Of a stretch of 64,000 bases of DNA, positions 1 to 7,901 are shown piece by piece. The number at the start of each line of letters is the position of its first letter. Position 1 is the first letter of the stretch. Origin of the DNA: Desulfurivibrionaceae bacterium (GTDB lineage Bacteria > Desulfobacterota > Desulfobulbia > Desulfobulbales > VMSU01); the NCBI GenBank assembly GCA_030145275.1, contig JAQYVV010000002.1, positions 124,001 to 188,000 on the forward strand, given 5' to 3'. The notes under the pieces were generated by a model. The model saw only the letters and a program-made list of their open reading frames with translations, searched no databases and was not told the DNA's origin. A program made the translations under genes and the position numbers.

Positions 1-724
1 CGTCAATCTCGACTTCTTCCAGTTCAGCTTCTTGAATTTCCTCTATCTCATCGTCAATCTCGACTTCTTCCAGTTCACCTTCTGGGATTTCCTCTATCTC
101 ATCGTCAATCTCGACTTCTTCCAGTTCACCTTCTGGGATTTCCTCTATCTCATCGTCAATCTCGACTTCTTCCAGTTCAGCTTCTTGGATTTCCTCTATC
201 TCATCGTCAATCTCGACTTCTTCCAGCTCACCCTCTGGCATTTTCCCTACGCCGCCGTCACCTCCAACTTCTGCCAGTTCCCCTTCTGGTGTTTCCCCTA
301 CGCCGCCGTCACCTCCAACTTCTGCCAGTCCCCCTTCTGGTGTTTCCCCTACGCCGCCGTCACCTCCAACCTCTGCCAGTTCCCCTTCTGGTGTTTCCCC
401 TACGCCGCCGTCACCTCCAACCTCTGCCAGTTCCCCCTCTGGCATTTTCCCTACGTCGCCGTCACCCCTAACTTCTGCCAGTTCTCCTTCTGGTGTTTTC
501 CCTACGCCGCCGTCACCTCCAACCTCTGCCAGTTCCCCCTCTGGTATTTTCCCTACGTCGCCGTCACCCCCAACTTCTGCCAGTTCCCCTTCTGGTGTTT
601 TCCCTACGCCGCCGTCACCTCCAACCTCTGCCAGTTCCCCTTCTGGTATTTTCCCTACGCCACCGTCACCTTCAACTTCTTCTAGTTCCCCTGTCTGAAT
701 TTCTGCTATATCATTGTCAACCTC
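1..724 (-). repeat. 51-bp in-frame tandem repeat array (17-residue units)
   Basis: About 14 tandem 51-bp units plus a partial one at the left edge, read in frame on the minus strand. The unit boundaries fall at 724, 673, 622 and so on every 51 bases. Unit 1 (724-674) is acidic (EVDNDIAEIQTGELEEV). Units 2 to 10 (673-215) are of the type GGDGGVGKTPEGELAEV. Units 11 to 14 and the partial one (214-1) are of the type EIDDEIEEIPEGELEEV. The array continues outside the window. Neighbouring units are nearly identical at DNA level, as expected from recent duplication or gene conversion. Confidence 0.95.
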
Positions 725-1468
725 AGCTAAAGGTCCTATGTTGCCATGATCCCCAGTTTGATCTCCCTCAGAAGTACCACTCTTAACTTTATCACTACCC
801 GCAGACTCTTCACTCCTATCACCTAGGCCCTTACTTCCTGCACCTGCTCCCTCAATGTCACCTAGCTCCCCCCTCTTTGCTTTTTCAACGTTTTCCTTGG
901 CCTCAAGTAACTGGGAGTTTAGTTCTCCAAGTTGCTTCTCTTGGTTTCCTAAACGAGAGTTCAGTTCGTCAATTATTTTTTTGCTATCTTCGAGGCCTTT
1001 AAGGAGTTCGTTTAATTTTTTTGCTCCATCTGTGCCGGCCAATCCAGGCAGGGCCTCTTTGAAGGCTGAGATCATCTCTGCAAAGGCGGGAACCTCTCCG
1101 CTTATGCCCCCCATCTTTTTCAAAAGTTCATTCTTATGCTCTTCTGATACTTCAAAAGTGTTTTGCCGGCCAATGATTATTCCTTCCGGGTTTAAACCAT
1201 CTTTGGCAGATTTTTTTAGGGATTTGTTCAGGGAAGATTTCAGGCCGCTTAGGTTCTTCTTCTTCTGCTTTATTTCAGCTGGATCATTAATCTGCCAGAC
1301 CTTTGCAACAAGCTCTTCAGCCGGGATAGTTGTGAGAGAATCCAGTGAATCGGTGTCCGGGGAATATTCCCTGAGAACGGCAAGCAGTTTTGCTTTTAAT
1401 GTATCTGGCTTGCAGGCAAGGTTTTTAATTGCCTGGTCTATTCCTTCTATTGATACGAAAGTTGGCAT
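1..1468 (-). CDS. Acidic 17-residue-repeat protein, C-terminus beyond the window edge
   Basis: I do not recognise the family. From ATG at 1468 (MPTFVSIEGIDQAIKNL) an uninterrupted minus-strand frame runs to the left edge. Residues 1 to about 135 look like a compact helical domain. Residues about 140-190 are a probable coiled coil rich in K, E, L and N. A short Gly/Ser/Asp linker follows, and from about residue 249 the protein consists of 17-residue repeats, acidic or Gly/Asp-rich. No signal peptide or membrane segment is seen. The frame is also open upstream of 1468, back to a TGA near 1549, but offers no other standard start codon, and the Shine-Dalgarno match is poor. The gene is divergent from the topoisomerase-like gene at 1662, with about 190 bases between them. 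A scaffold or binding role is possible, but nothing in the sequence proves one. Plus-strand reading frames across this region are shadows. Confidence 0.8.
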   Translation of the reverse strand, partial: MPTFVSIEGIDQAIKNLACKPDTLKAKLLAVLREYSPDTDSLDSLTTIPAEELVAKVWQINDPAEIKQKKKNLSGLKSSLNKSLKKSAKDGLNPEGIIIGRQNTFEVSEEHKNELLKKMGGISGEVPAFAEMISAFKEALPGLAGTDGAKKLNELLKGLEDSKKIIDELNSRLGNQEKQLGELNSQLLEAKENVEKAKRGELGDIEGAGAGSKGLGDRSEESAGSDKVKSGTSEGDQTGDHGNIGPLAEVDNDIAEIQTGELEEVEGDGGVGKIPEGELAEVGGDGGVGKTPEGELAEVGGDGDVGKIPEGELAEVGGDGGVGKTPEGELAEVRGDGDVGKMPEGELAEVGGDGGVGETPEGELAEVGGDGGVGETPEGGLAEVGGDGGVGETPEGELAEVGGDGGVGKMPEGELEEVEIDDEIEEIQEAELEEVEIDDEIEEIPEGELEEVEIDDEIEEIPEGELEEVEIDDEIEEIQEAELEEVEID

Positions 1469-1661
1469 ATGAGCTATGTGTGAAGGTTTCTTTAATCTGC
1501 GCTGAGCGATCTCCTGCTTGCTTCTACACTGGAGTGCAGATCTTCGTGGGAAAAGATATCAGGACAGGTTAAAATTGAATTTTGCTAATAATTATACTAC
1601 TGTATCATAATCGGTGTTTGTTGCTGATACCTTAATAAATTTTTTTAAAGGGAGTTCTCTC

Positions 1662-4355
1662 ATGGCTGGGCCTTTAATTGTTGTTGATTCTCATCCCAAG
1701 GGAAAGGTCTTGCTTGATTATTTTGCTCAGCAGGCTGAAGTTGTTACTGTTCAGTCGCCCCCCCTTAGCTGTTCCTATACTGAAAAGAAAGACGAAGTAG
1801 GCATTTCTCATCTTCGTTTCTTTTTTTCACCTATTACAACCCACTCACAGTTCATTGAAGCAGTAAATATTGACCCGGATCGGGAAATACTCCTTGCTTT
1901 TGAAAATGATGTCACCGGGGACTATCTGAGCTGGCTGATACAAGGGTATCTTCACGCTCAAAGAGGTGGGCTTGAAAAGGTTAAACGCCTCCAGGTTCCC
2001 CATCTTTCAAAAGGGGGGATTCAAAAGGCCCTTGAAAAATCCCTACCAGGAGACTTAGAGGAAAAACAGGAATTTTATGTCCGCTCTTTGTTTGACTCAG
2101 GGTTGGGTGTTCATTTGCAACGTTTGATAGGCAGTCGGGTGGGGCCTGGTGATCGGCCTCTCACGTACGCATCATTGACTCTAATTTTTCTCCTTGCCGA
2201 CCGTGAAACAGAGATAAAGATGTTTGCTTCGAGAAAAAGGTGGCAGATTCTGGTTGAGCTCGGGGTAGATGAGAAAAAATTCAAAGCACGGCTCGAAAAG
2301 GCAGGAGATATAACAAAAGATGGTTGGATTAAGGATGTTGATCAGGGCAAGGAGCTTGTCCCCAGGATTAAGGAGAGTCCTTTTGTTATAGACGAAATAG
2401 AAAAGGGGGAGCTTGTTCTTGGGGCTCCTTCCCCGTACGTTTTAGTCGAACTACTCGATGATGCCCAGGTTCTGTACGGATTACAACCCGGAAAAACTGG
2501 GGAAATACTTAAAAATCTCTGTTCAGGAGTTGAACTCCAGGGGAAATGGCAAGCTCTGGTCTCTTCCACGGCTGCCTCCGAAGAGGATTGTGCTGATCTT
2601 CTGGCTACCTTGGAAAAAACAGCGGCAGATTTGTTTGGAGAAGAAAATAGGGGAGAGGTGTCAGCGGAAGGGGGTCCCGGGGTCCTCTTGCCTCTGGATC
2701 CTGATGTTAATAGAGATGTTTTGGGGGAAACCCTGGATGAAGACAGTCTGAAAGTTTATGAATTGATTCGTGGGCGTGCCTTGGCCAGCCAGATGCTGGA
2801 TGCGGTTGGTGAGAGTATCAGAGTGCAGCTCTCTTCGGGTGATATTGTTTTTCACGCTCATTTTAATTCTATCATCCAGCAGGGATTTTTATTGGCTCAT
2901 CAAGGACGCAATGATGACGATTTAATGGAGCCCTGTCCCTTTGTTGACCTACAGGAGGGGCAGCAGCTTGAGTGCCTGGATATCGTGCCTGAACAGGGTG
3001 TTGGTATTCCAGCAGAGCATTATACCTATGAAACCTTGTTTGCGGAATTAGCTGATTTTTCCGTGGCGCCTGAACCCCATAATGTCATGATGCTGCAGGG
3101 GTTGATCGATCATGGCTATATTATCGTATCCCCTGATGGATCTTTGGTAGCCGACTCCAATACTATTAAAGTTGCTAAGCTTATAAACCGTGCTTTCCCA
3201 AAGATGAGTGGCGTCAATTTCTCGGCATATATTGAACAGACGGTCAATGAAGTTTTGAGCGGTCGCAAGGGCCTTGATTTTGCCTTGAAGCAGTTTGGCC
3301 AGACCTTGATGATTCAAGGGAAAAATTTGGTTAAAGTGAAGCTTCCTCAAAAAATAGCCCTTAAAAAAAGATCCTCCAGTACGATTATTAAGCAAGCTCC
3401 TAAAGTAGAGGCCCCCGCTGTAGGAAAAATTTCTGAACCTAAGCCGGGAGAGATTAAAAAAGGACAGGAGGAGCTATCAGAAGCAGAGCCTATAGAAAGG
3501 CAACAGGATGAGACGCTAGCGCCTTCCGGACAGGATGACGATGGCCAGGAAGCTGTCTCCCAAGTAAATGAAGAGCTAGAAGCACCCGGAGGAGACCTGT
3601 TTGAGGACGAGCAGGTTGCAGAAGTAGAAAATGGGGAAGTAGGTTTGGTAGGTGCCCAGGATCTGGAAACAGATATTGTTGCTGATGAAGAAGGGGGCGT
3701 CGAAGCTTTTTTGAAAGGGGAAAAGGACGCTCTCGGCGTTGAAGATAAAAAGTTGTTAGATGGGGTCGATGGTTTGGCTGATACTGCTGTGGCGGATGCT
3801 CGGCAAACTGAATCTTTAGATTCCAGCGAAGAATTAGTCGAGACAGATCAAAGCAAGGCATGTCAGGTTTGTGGCAAGCCAATGATCCTTAAAAAAGATC
3901 AGTTTGGCAGATTTTGGAACTGCTCTGGATTTCCGTCCTGTAGGCATTCTGAAAGCTTCAGCTCCAAACAAGAGTCCTCCATGCTCTGCCCTCTATGCAA
4001 AGAGAGTGAGGTTGTCACCAAAAGAACTCCCACAGGTAAAACCTTTTATGTCTGCCTAGAGCCTGATTGTGAGTTTATGGCGTGGTCTAAGCCCCATCAA
4101 TTATCCTGTCAGGTTTGTGAATCTCCTTATCTGGTAGAGAAGAAGTCAGCCAAGGGCAAGAAACACTTAAGGTGCCCCAGGGCAGGTTGTAATTATATGC
4201 AGGCCATGCCGGGGGAAGATGGCAAAGACCTGCTCGATGAAAAGCCGGCGGCAGCAGAGCCTGTTCGTAAAAAGGTCAGGGTGGTGCGGCGGGTCAAAGG
4301 GACTTCTGGCAGTGGCGGCACTAAAAAAGTGAGAGTGGTGAGAAGAAGAAAATGA
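1662..4355 (+). CDS. Catalytically degenerate type IA topoisomerase-like protein with C-terminal zinc ribbons
   Basis: The 897-residue protein follows the TopA layout. A TOPRIM-like N-terminus (PLIVVDSHPKGK, residues 4-15) has Asp9 where TopA has its catalytic Glu. The acidic DPDREGE motif is replaced by ENDVTGD (81-87). PLTYASLTLIF stands where TopA has its GRVQS helix. In the segment matching TopA GLITYMRTDS the sequence is ALVSSTAAS, so the catalytic Tyr is Ser301. HEAIRPTD is replaced by GPGVLLPLD. LKVYELIRGRALASQML matches the later TopA core. After residue 570 comes a long Glu/Asp-rich linker, then three four-Cys zinc ribbons of topoisomerase type (about 733-870) and a Lys/Arg-rich tail. 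DNA binding without strand cleavage is inferred. The start at 1662 is chosen because AAAGGGAG lies 7 bases upstream; the frame could also start at 1614. Followed 15 bases later by the FmdB-type gene. Confidence 0.85.
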   Translation: MAGPLIVVDSHPKGKVLLDYFAQQAEVVTVQSPPLSCSYTEKKDEVGISHLRFFFSPITTHSQFIEAVNIDPDREILLAFENDVTGDYLSWLIQGYLHAQRGGLEKVKRLQVPHLSKGGIQKALEKSLPGDLEEKQEFYVRSLFDSGLGVHLQRLIGSRVGPGDRPLTYASLTLIFLLADRETEIKMFASRKRWQILVELGVDEKKFKARLEKAGDITKDGWIKDVDQGKELVPRIKESPFVIDEIEKGELVLGAPSPYVLVELLDDAQVLYGLQPGKTGEILKNLCSGVELQGKWQALVSSTAASEEDCADLLATLEKTAADLFGEENRGEVSAEGGPGVLLPLDPDVNRDVLGETLDEDSLKVYELIRGRALASQMLDAVGESIRVQLSSGDIVFHAHFNSIIQQGFLLAHQGRNDDDLMEPCPFVDLQEGQQLECLDIVPEQGVGIPAEHYTYETLFAELADFSVAPEPHNVMMLQGLIDHGYIIVSPDGSLVADSNTIKVAKLINRAFPKMSGVNFSAYIEQTVNEVLSGRKGLDFALKQFGQTLMIQGKNLVKVKLPQKIALKKRSSSTIIKQAPKVEAPAVGKISEPKPGEIKKGQEELSEAEPIERQQDETLAPSGQDDDGQEAVSQVNEELEAPGGDLFEDEQVAEVENGEVGLVGAQDLETDIVADEEGGVEAFLKGEKDALGVEDKKLLDGVDGLADTAVADARQTESLDSSEELVETDQSKACQVCGKPMILKKDQFGRFWNCSGFPSCRHSESFSSKQESSMLCPLCKESEVVTKRTPTGKTFYVCLEPDCEFMAWSKPHQLSCQVCESPYLVEKKSAKGKKHLRCPRAGCNYMQAMPGEDGKDLLDEKPAAAEPVRKKVRVVRRVKGTSGSGGTKKVRVVRRRK

Positions 4356-4370
4356 ACGAAGGATCTAAGA

Positions 4371-4859
4371 ATGCCAATATATGAATTTTTTTGCGGAGAT
4401 TGCAATACACTCTTTAGTTTTTTTTCTGCCGGTATCAATACCAAAAAAATACCGGCCTGCCCCAAGTGTGGAAAAAATCTCGAAAAACAGCTTTCTTCAT
4501 TTAGCACCATTGGCAGAGTCAAGGAGTCATCCGAAGACGGTATGCCGGATTTTGATGAATTCAAGATGGAAAGGGCTCTTGGTGAGTTGGCCAGCGAAGC
4601 TGAAAAGATCAGCGAAGAGGACCCGAAGCAGATGGCTAATCTCATGAGAAAGTTTTCGGAAAAGTCTGGTCTTGATATGGGAGATGGGATGGAGGAAGCT
4701 CTTCGTAGGCTAGGGTCTGGTGATGATCCTGAAAAAATTGAACAGGAGATGGGGGATATTCTTGAGAATAAAGATCCCCTTGCCATGATCTCCAAAAAAG
4801 GAAAAAAGGTCCACCGCAAAGCAAGCCCGGAAAAAGATGATACTCTGTATGTTCTGTAG
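4371..4859 (+). CDS. FmdB-type zinc-ribbon protein
   Basis: 162 residues. The N-terminus MPIYEFFCGDC followed by CPKCG is the FmdB/CxxC_CxxC_SSSS zinc ribbon (residues 1-45), a small regulatory-type domain found in many bacteria, whose exact role is poorly known. The remainder is an acidic helical region with many Glu, Lys and Met residues and no membrane segment. It starts 15 bases after the topoisomerase-like gene, on the same strand, so the two are probably cotranscribed. Both proteins carry zinc ribbons, which may point to a shared nucleic-acid-related job, but that is inference. It converges on the minus-strand gene ending at 4942. Confidence 0.8.
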   Translation: MPIYEFFCGDCNTLFSFFSAGINTKKIPACPKCGKNLEKQLSSFSTIGRVKESSEDGMPDFDEFKMERALGELASEAEKISEEDPKQMANLMRKFSEKSGLDMGDGMEEALRRLGSGDDPEKIEQEMGDILENKDPLAMISKKGKKVHRKASPEKDDTLYVL

Positions 4860-4941
4860 ATCTAAGGGTAAAAGCTGAAAGGTTAAATCAAAATGGTACC
4901 TAATACAGCCTCCTGGTCTTCCCTCTGAAGGGCAGGTTTCT

Positions 4942-5754
4942 TTATTTTATGCTTTTCATGTATTGCAGCAGTTCGCTGGCCAGAGGTCGACTGTCAACCA
5001 GAAGTGAAAACTCATTATTGTATGTTAAGGCAGAATGGGTAAAATTGTGAGAGCCAACAAAGGAAAATACTTTGTCTATGACCACAAGCTTGGAATGGGT
5101 CGTTTTTTTCTCAGAGTCCATGAGCACGTCAATGTTATTTCTCCGTAGTTTTCTGGCTACTTTATTATTTTCTTTGCTCACTTCTTTGTTGTAATTTGAT
5201 TCGTCTAGGATGACATGGATGTCAACACCTCGTTTTCTCGCTTTTATGAGTTCTTGCACGATTATTGAGGGGCGGTTATTTGCAGATTTGGTTGTTCTGA
5301 AAAAGAACATAGTCATGTTGATGTTGTGTTGGGCGCCGCGAATATATGAAATCAATGTGTCGAAATAATCCGAGTTTGGCAGCATGATAATTTCACCAGG
5401 GCTGGTGCGAAGCCTAGGGGAGACCGTTAGCGAAGCTATGCTGCCATGGGGATCTGCTGCAACACTGTGGCGAGATGTAAGCTTTAGGTGGGGGCGAATG
5501 GCATCGTAGGTACCGAGTCCAATCGCCGGGATGTTTTTCAGGTCACTAAGGAATACAAAGGGGCCGTGTTTTTTTCGATAGTGAACTATTGCTTTCGCAC
5601 GTTCCTTGCCAATAAAGGGAAGTTTTTGAAGTTCTTTTATTGTCGCCGTATTGACATTAACTTTCTCTGTAAGTGCCTGTGCGCAAATAGGAGCAAGAAA
5701 AAAGAGAAGAGCAAATGCAAGAACTATGCGTACGCTAAAAGAAGGTTTTTTCAT
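4942..5754 (-). CDS. Secreted ComEA-type helix-hairpin-helix / phospholipase D-like nuclease
   Basis: 270 residues. A signal peptide (hydrophobic stretch about 8-26, ending AQA) precedes a ComEA-type helix-hairpin-helix domain (VNVNTATIKELQKLPFIG onward, about 32-95), which binds DNA non-specifically. The second half is a single phospholipase D-like domain with an HxKxxxxD motif (HSKLVVID) followed by GSHNFT, as in the Nuc family of small HKD nucleases that work as dimers. The combination suggests a periplasmic or extracellular DNA-binding nuclease, for instance in DNA uptake or nutrient scavenging. Substrate is inferred. It lies 27 bases downstream of the reductase gene on the same strand and may be cotranscribed with it. 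Confidence 0.88.
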   Translation of the reverse strand: MKKPSFSVRIVLAFALLFFLAPICAQALTEKVNVNTATIKELQKLPFIGKERAKAIVHYRKKHGPFVFLSDLKNIPAIGLGTYDAIRPHLKLTSRHSVAADPHGSIASLTVSPRLRTSPGEIIMLPNSDYFDTLISYIRGAQHNINMTMFFFRTTKSANNRPSIIVQELIKARKRGVDIHVILDESNYNKEVSKENNKVARKLRRNNIDVLMDSEKKTTHSKLVVIDKVFSFVGSHNFTHSALTYNNEFSLLVDSRPLASELLQYMKSIK

Positions 5755-5781
5755 AGGTTTATCGGTTTTAATGGGCTGAAA

Positions 5782-7500
5782 CTAGGCGGGCCACCAGTCC
5801 ACAGAAAGTCTGCGAACCAGATTAAATCCTCCACCTAAAACAAGAGAGCTTCTGTTGTCAACACTGTCAAGGAAGCATTGGATTTCATATGACCGTGTTC
5901 CTGCATCACATATTATGATTGGTTTTTTGTTCGCAGGTATTTCCTGATGCCGCTTCCTAATTTCCATATATGGAATAGTGTGCCATTGCTCTTGGAATTT
6001 TTTCTTAAAGGGTTCGGCTTCGACAGGATGCCTTATGTCTAAAGCTATCCAATCGGGGTTTGCATTCATGTTGTTCATCCAGCTGAGAAATTCATCCAGG
6101 TCGACGGTGCGCAGGCGGCCTGCAATGGCATTATCTGCCACGTTTGCGGTGGCATTAAGGGCATCTAAGGCGGTTGCGAAAGGCGGGGCATAAGCCATTT
6201 CAAGGTTGATGAAATCTTCCACAACGGCGCCCTTGCCAATTAAGGCTGCTGCTGCGTCCAGTCGGGCCAATACAGCGTCACCCATAGGCCCAAAGCCTTG
6301 TAAACCTAAAACCCTGCGGCTGGTTTTGTCGAAAACCATCTGCAGGGGGATGATTGCCTGGGTCGGGAAGAAATGGGCTCTGTCTGACTGGGCGGTGATC
6401 ACCCGGTCAGCATCAAATCCTTCCATTTTTGCAGATTCAAAGCTTAATCCGGTACAGCCTATACTAATATCGAAGGCCTTCATGATAAAACTGCCAATTA
6501 CACCAGTAAAGGTGGAGGGGATGCCGGCTAGATTGTCTGCAACAATACGCCCTTCACGGTTTGCCAGAGAGCCAAAAGGCGCATGGAATTTTTGTCCAGA
6601 AATAAGATTTGTCGTTTCTATGCAGTCACCAGCAGCGTAAATCTCAGGGTCGGAGGTTTGCAGGCGGTTGTTGACGATAATCCCGCCCCGAGGCGAGACA
6701 AGAAGGCCAGCCTCTTTAGCTATTTCACTGCGCGGTCTCACCCCGACGGCCATAACAATAATGTCTGTTGCAATGGATCGTTGGTCAGTTTTTACTGTGT
6801 AGGCTCCATCTTTTTCTGCAATTGCTAAAACACTCTCTTTGAGCAGGACTTTGACGCCGTTTTCCTCAAGATGACTAGTGAGCATACTGGCAAAAACTGT
6901 GTCGACAGCCCTGGGAAGAATTTGGGGCATCAGTTCAATGACGGTTGTTTCAACTCCCCATAAATCTGCGAAGGCCTCTGCCATCTCGATACCGATGGCG
7001 CCGCCGCCGATGACTACGGCACGGCCTACTTTTCCTTTGGCGAGTTTTTCTTTAATGGCAATGGCCTGGTGCATATCGCTAATCCGGTGCACTCCAGGCA
7101 GATCTGCGCCGGGGATCGGGGGTAGGTTTGGAGTGCTCCCGGTGGTAATAACAAGCTTATCATAGTCTATGGCGTTTTTTTCACCTGTTTCAACGTTGGT
7201 TACCTTGACCTGCTTATTCTGGCGGTCAATGGCGTCGGCCCTGGTTTTAGTCAGTACTGCAACGCCCTTTGCGTCGGTGAAAAAGCTTTCATTTCGCACG
7301 GCATGAAAGCTGGTGGAACGAAGTTCTTGTTCATCAGAAACATCGCCTGAGACGTAATAGGGGATGCCGCAGCCGCCATAGGAGATAAGGGTGTCCTGGT
7401 CAATAATTGTAATTTCAGCATCAGGTCGCAGCCTTTTAAGCCGGCAGGCTGTTTTGGGCCCTGCTGCTACGCCACCAATAATAATTATTTTTTCATTCAT
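5782..7500 (-). CDS. FAD-dependent CoA-disulfide/persulfide reductase with C-terminal rhodanese domain
   Basis: 572 residues. The N-terminus IIIGGVAAGPKTACRLKR is the FAD Rossmann fold and YGGCGIPYYVSGD carries the conserved redox Cys of CoA-disulfide reductases. A second GxGxxG (VVIGGGAIGIEMAEA, about 164-178) binds NAD(P)H. Residues about 450-572 form a rhodanese domain with active-site loop CDAGTRS. Fusions of this kind include NADH-dependent persulfide reductases that cleave CoA-persulfide or polysulfide to sulfide, and CoA-disulfide reductases that keep CoA reduced; the sequence alone does not separate the two. It is divergent from dsrA across a 401-base gap, which suggests a role in sulfur metabolism. 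The start has AAAGGA upstream. Confidence 0.9.
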   Translation of the reverse strand: MNEKIIIIGGVAAGPKTACRLKRLRPDAEITIIDQDTLISYGGCGIPYYVSGDVSDEQELRSTSFHAVRNESFFTDAKGVAVLTKTRADAIDRQNKQVKVTNVETGEKNAIDYDKLVITTGSTPNLPPIPGADLPGVHRISDMHQAIAIKEKLAKGKVGRAVVIGGGAIGIEMAEAFADLWGVETTVIELMPQILPRAVDTVFASMLTSHLEENGVKVLLKESVLAIAEKDGAYTVKTDQRSIATDIIVMAVGVRPRSEIAKEAGLLVSPRGGIIVNNRLQTSDPEIYAAGDCIETTNLISGQKFHAPFGSLANREGRIVADNLAGIPSTFTGVIGSFIMKAFDISIGCTGLSFESAKMEGFDADRVITAQSDRAHFFPTQAIIPLQMVFDKTSRRVLGLQGFGPMGDAVLARLDAAAALIGKGAVVEDFINLEMAYAPPFATALDALNATANVADNAIAGRLRTVDLDEFLSWMNNMNANPDWIALDIRHPVEAEPFKKKFQEQWHTIPYMEIRKRHQEIPANKKPIIICDAGTRSYEIQCFLDSVDNRSSLVLGGGFNLVRRLSVDWWPA

Positions 7501-7901
7501 GGATAATCCTTTGGGGGTGATGGGTTATTTTGATTATTTTAAATAGGAGGAAGATACCATAATAGACAACTTTATTTTTTCTATTTGGTCAAATACCTGT
7601 ATAAAAATATACTTTATTTAGATGCATGTCAAATTAAGAAATCCATTAAATATTTAGGCTAAAAGGCCAAATTAAATTAAGATATTTTTTTTATTGACAA
7701 AGAACAATGAGCTGGATAGATTAACTTTTCTGAATCATCATTCAGTATTAGTAGTGTTGTTTATTAAGTACCTGTTCTTGGGTTATTAATTTGAATTTCC
7801 CGAATGATTTGCCTGGTACTTAGGGACAATCAGAAGAAGCGATAGAAAAAAATTGGAGTAGTTTTTTAAAAAATTTCAGATCCTAAGGAGGAAACGGAAA
7901 A
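7501..7901. other. Divergent intergenic region upstream of dsrA
   Basis: 401 bases without a convincing gene, markedly AT-rich. It separates the persulfide reductase gene (minus) from dsrA (plus). It holds the promoter listed at 7694-7722 and a leader of roughly 170 bases before dsrA, with a strong Shine-Dalgarno AAGGAGG shortly before 7902. I see no clear long hairpin or recognised riboswitch in the leader. Confidence 0.7.
7694..7722 (+). promoter_or_regulatory. Putative sigma70 promoter of dsrABD
   Basis: A perfect -35 box TTGACA (7694-7699), a 17-base spacer and a -10 box TAGATT (7717-7722, four of six consensus matches). Transcription would start near 7729 and give a leader of about 170 bases. 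The strength fits a highly expressed respiratory enzyme. No transcript data support it. Confidence 0.6.

Noticed and set aside
1-786. CRISPR-like array at the left end
   Set aside because: The 51-bp units follow one another without spacers, vary by unit, and keep one open frame on the minus strand; this is a protein repeat.
32-1472. Several plus-strand frames across 32-1472
   Set aside because: They are shadows of the minus-strand repeat gene; their peptides (FLYLIVNLDFF repeats, Ser/Pro-rich) have no domain, and the minus-strand product has a sensible composition.
4860-4941. Terminator between the convergent genes at 4859 and 4942
   Set aside because: Only a broken stem (CCTG..CCC with GGG..CAGG) with a five-base bulge could be drawn; too weak to list.
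7501-7901. Riboswitch or attenuator in the dsrA leader
   Set aside because: No long complementary segments or leader peptide could be recognised by eye.
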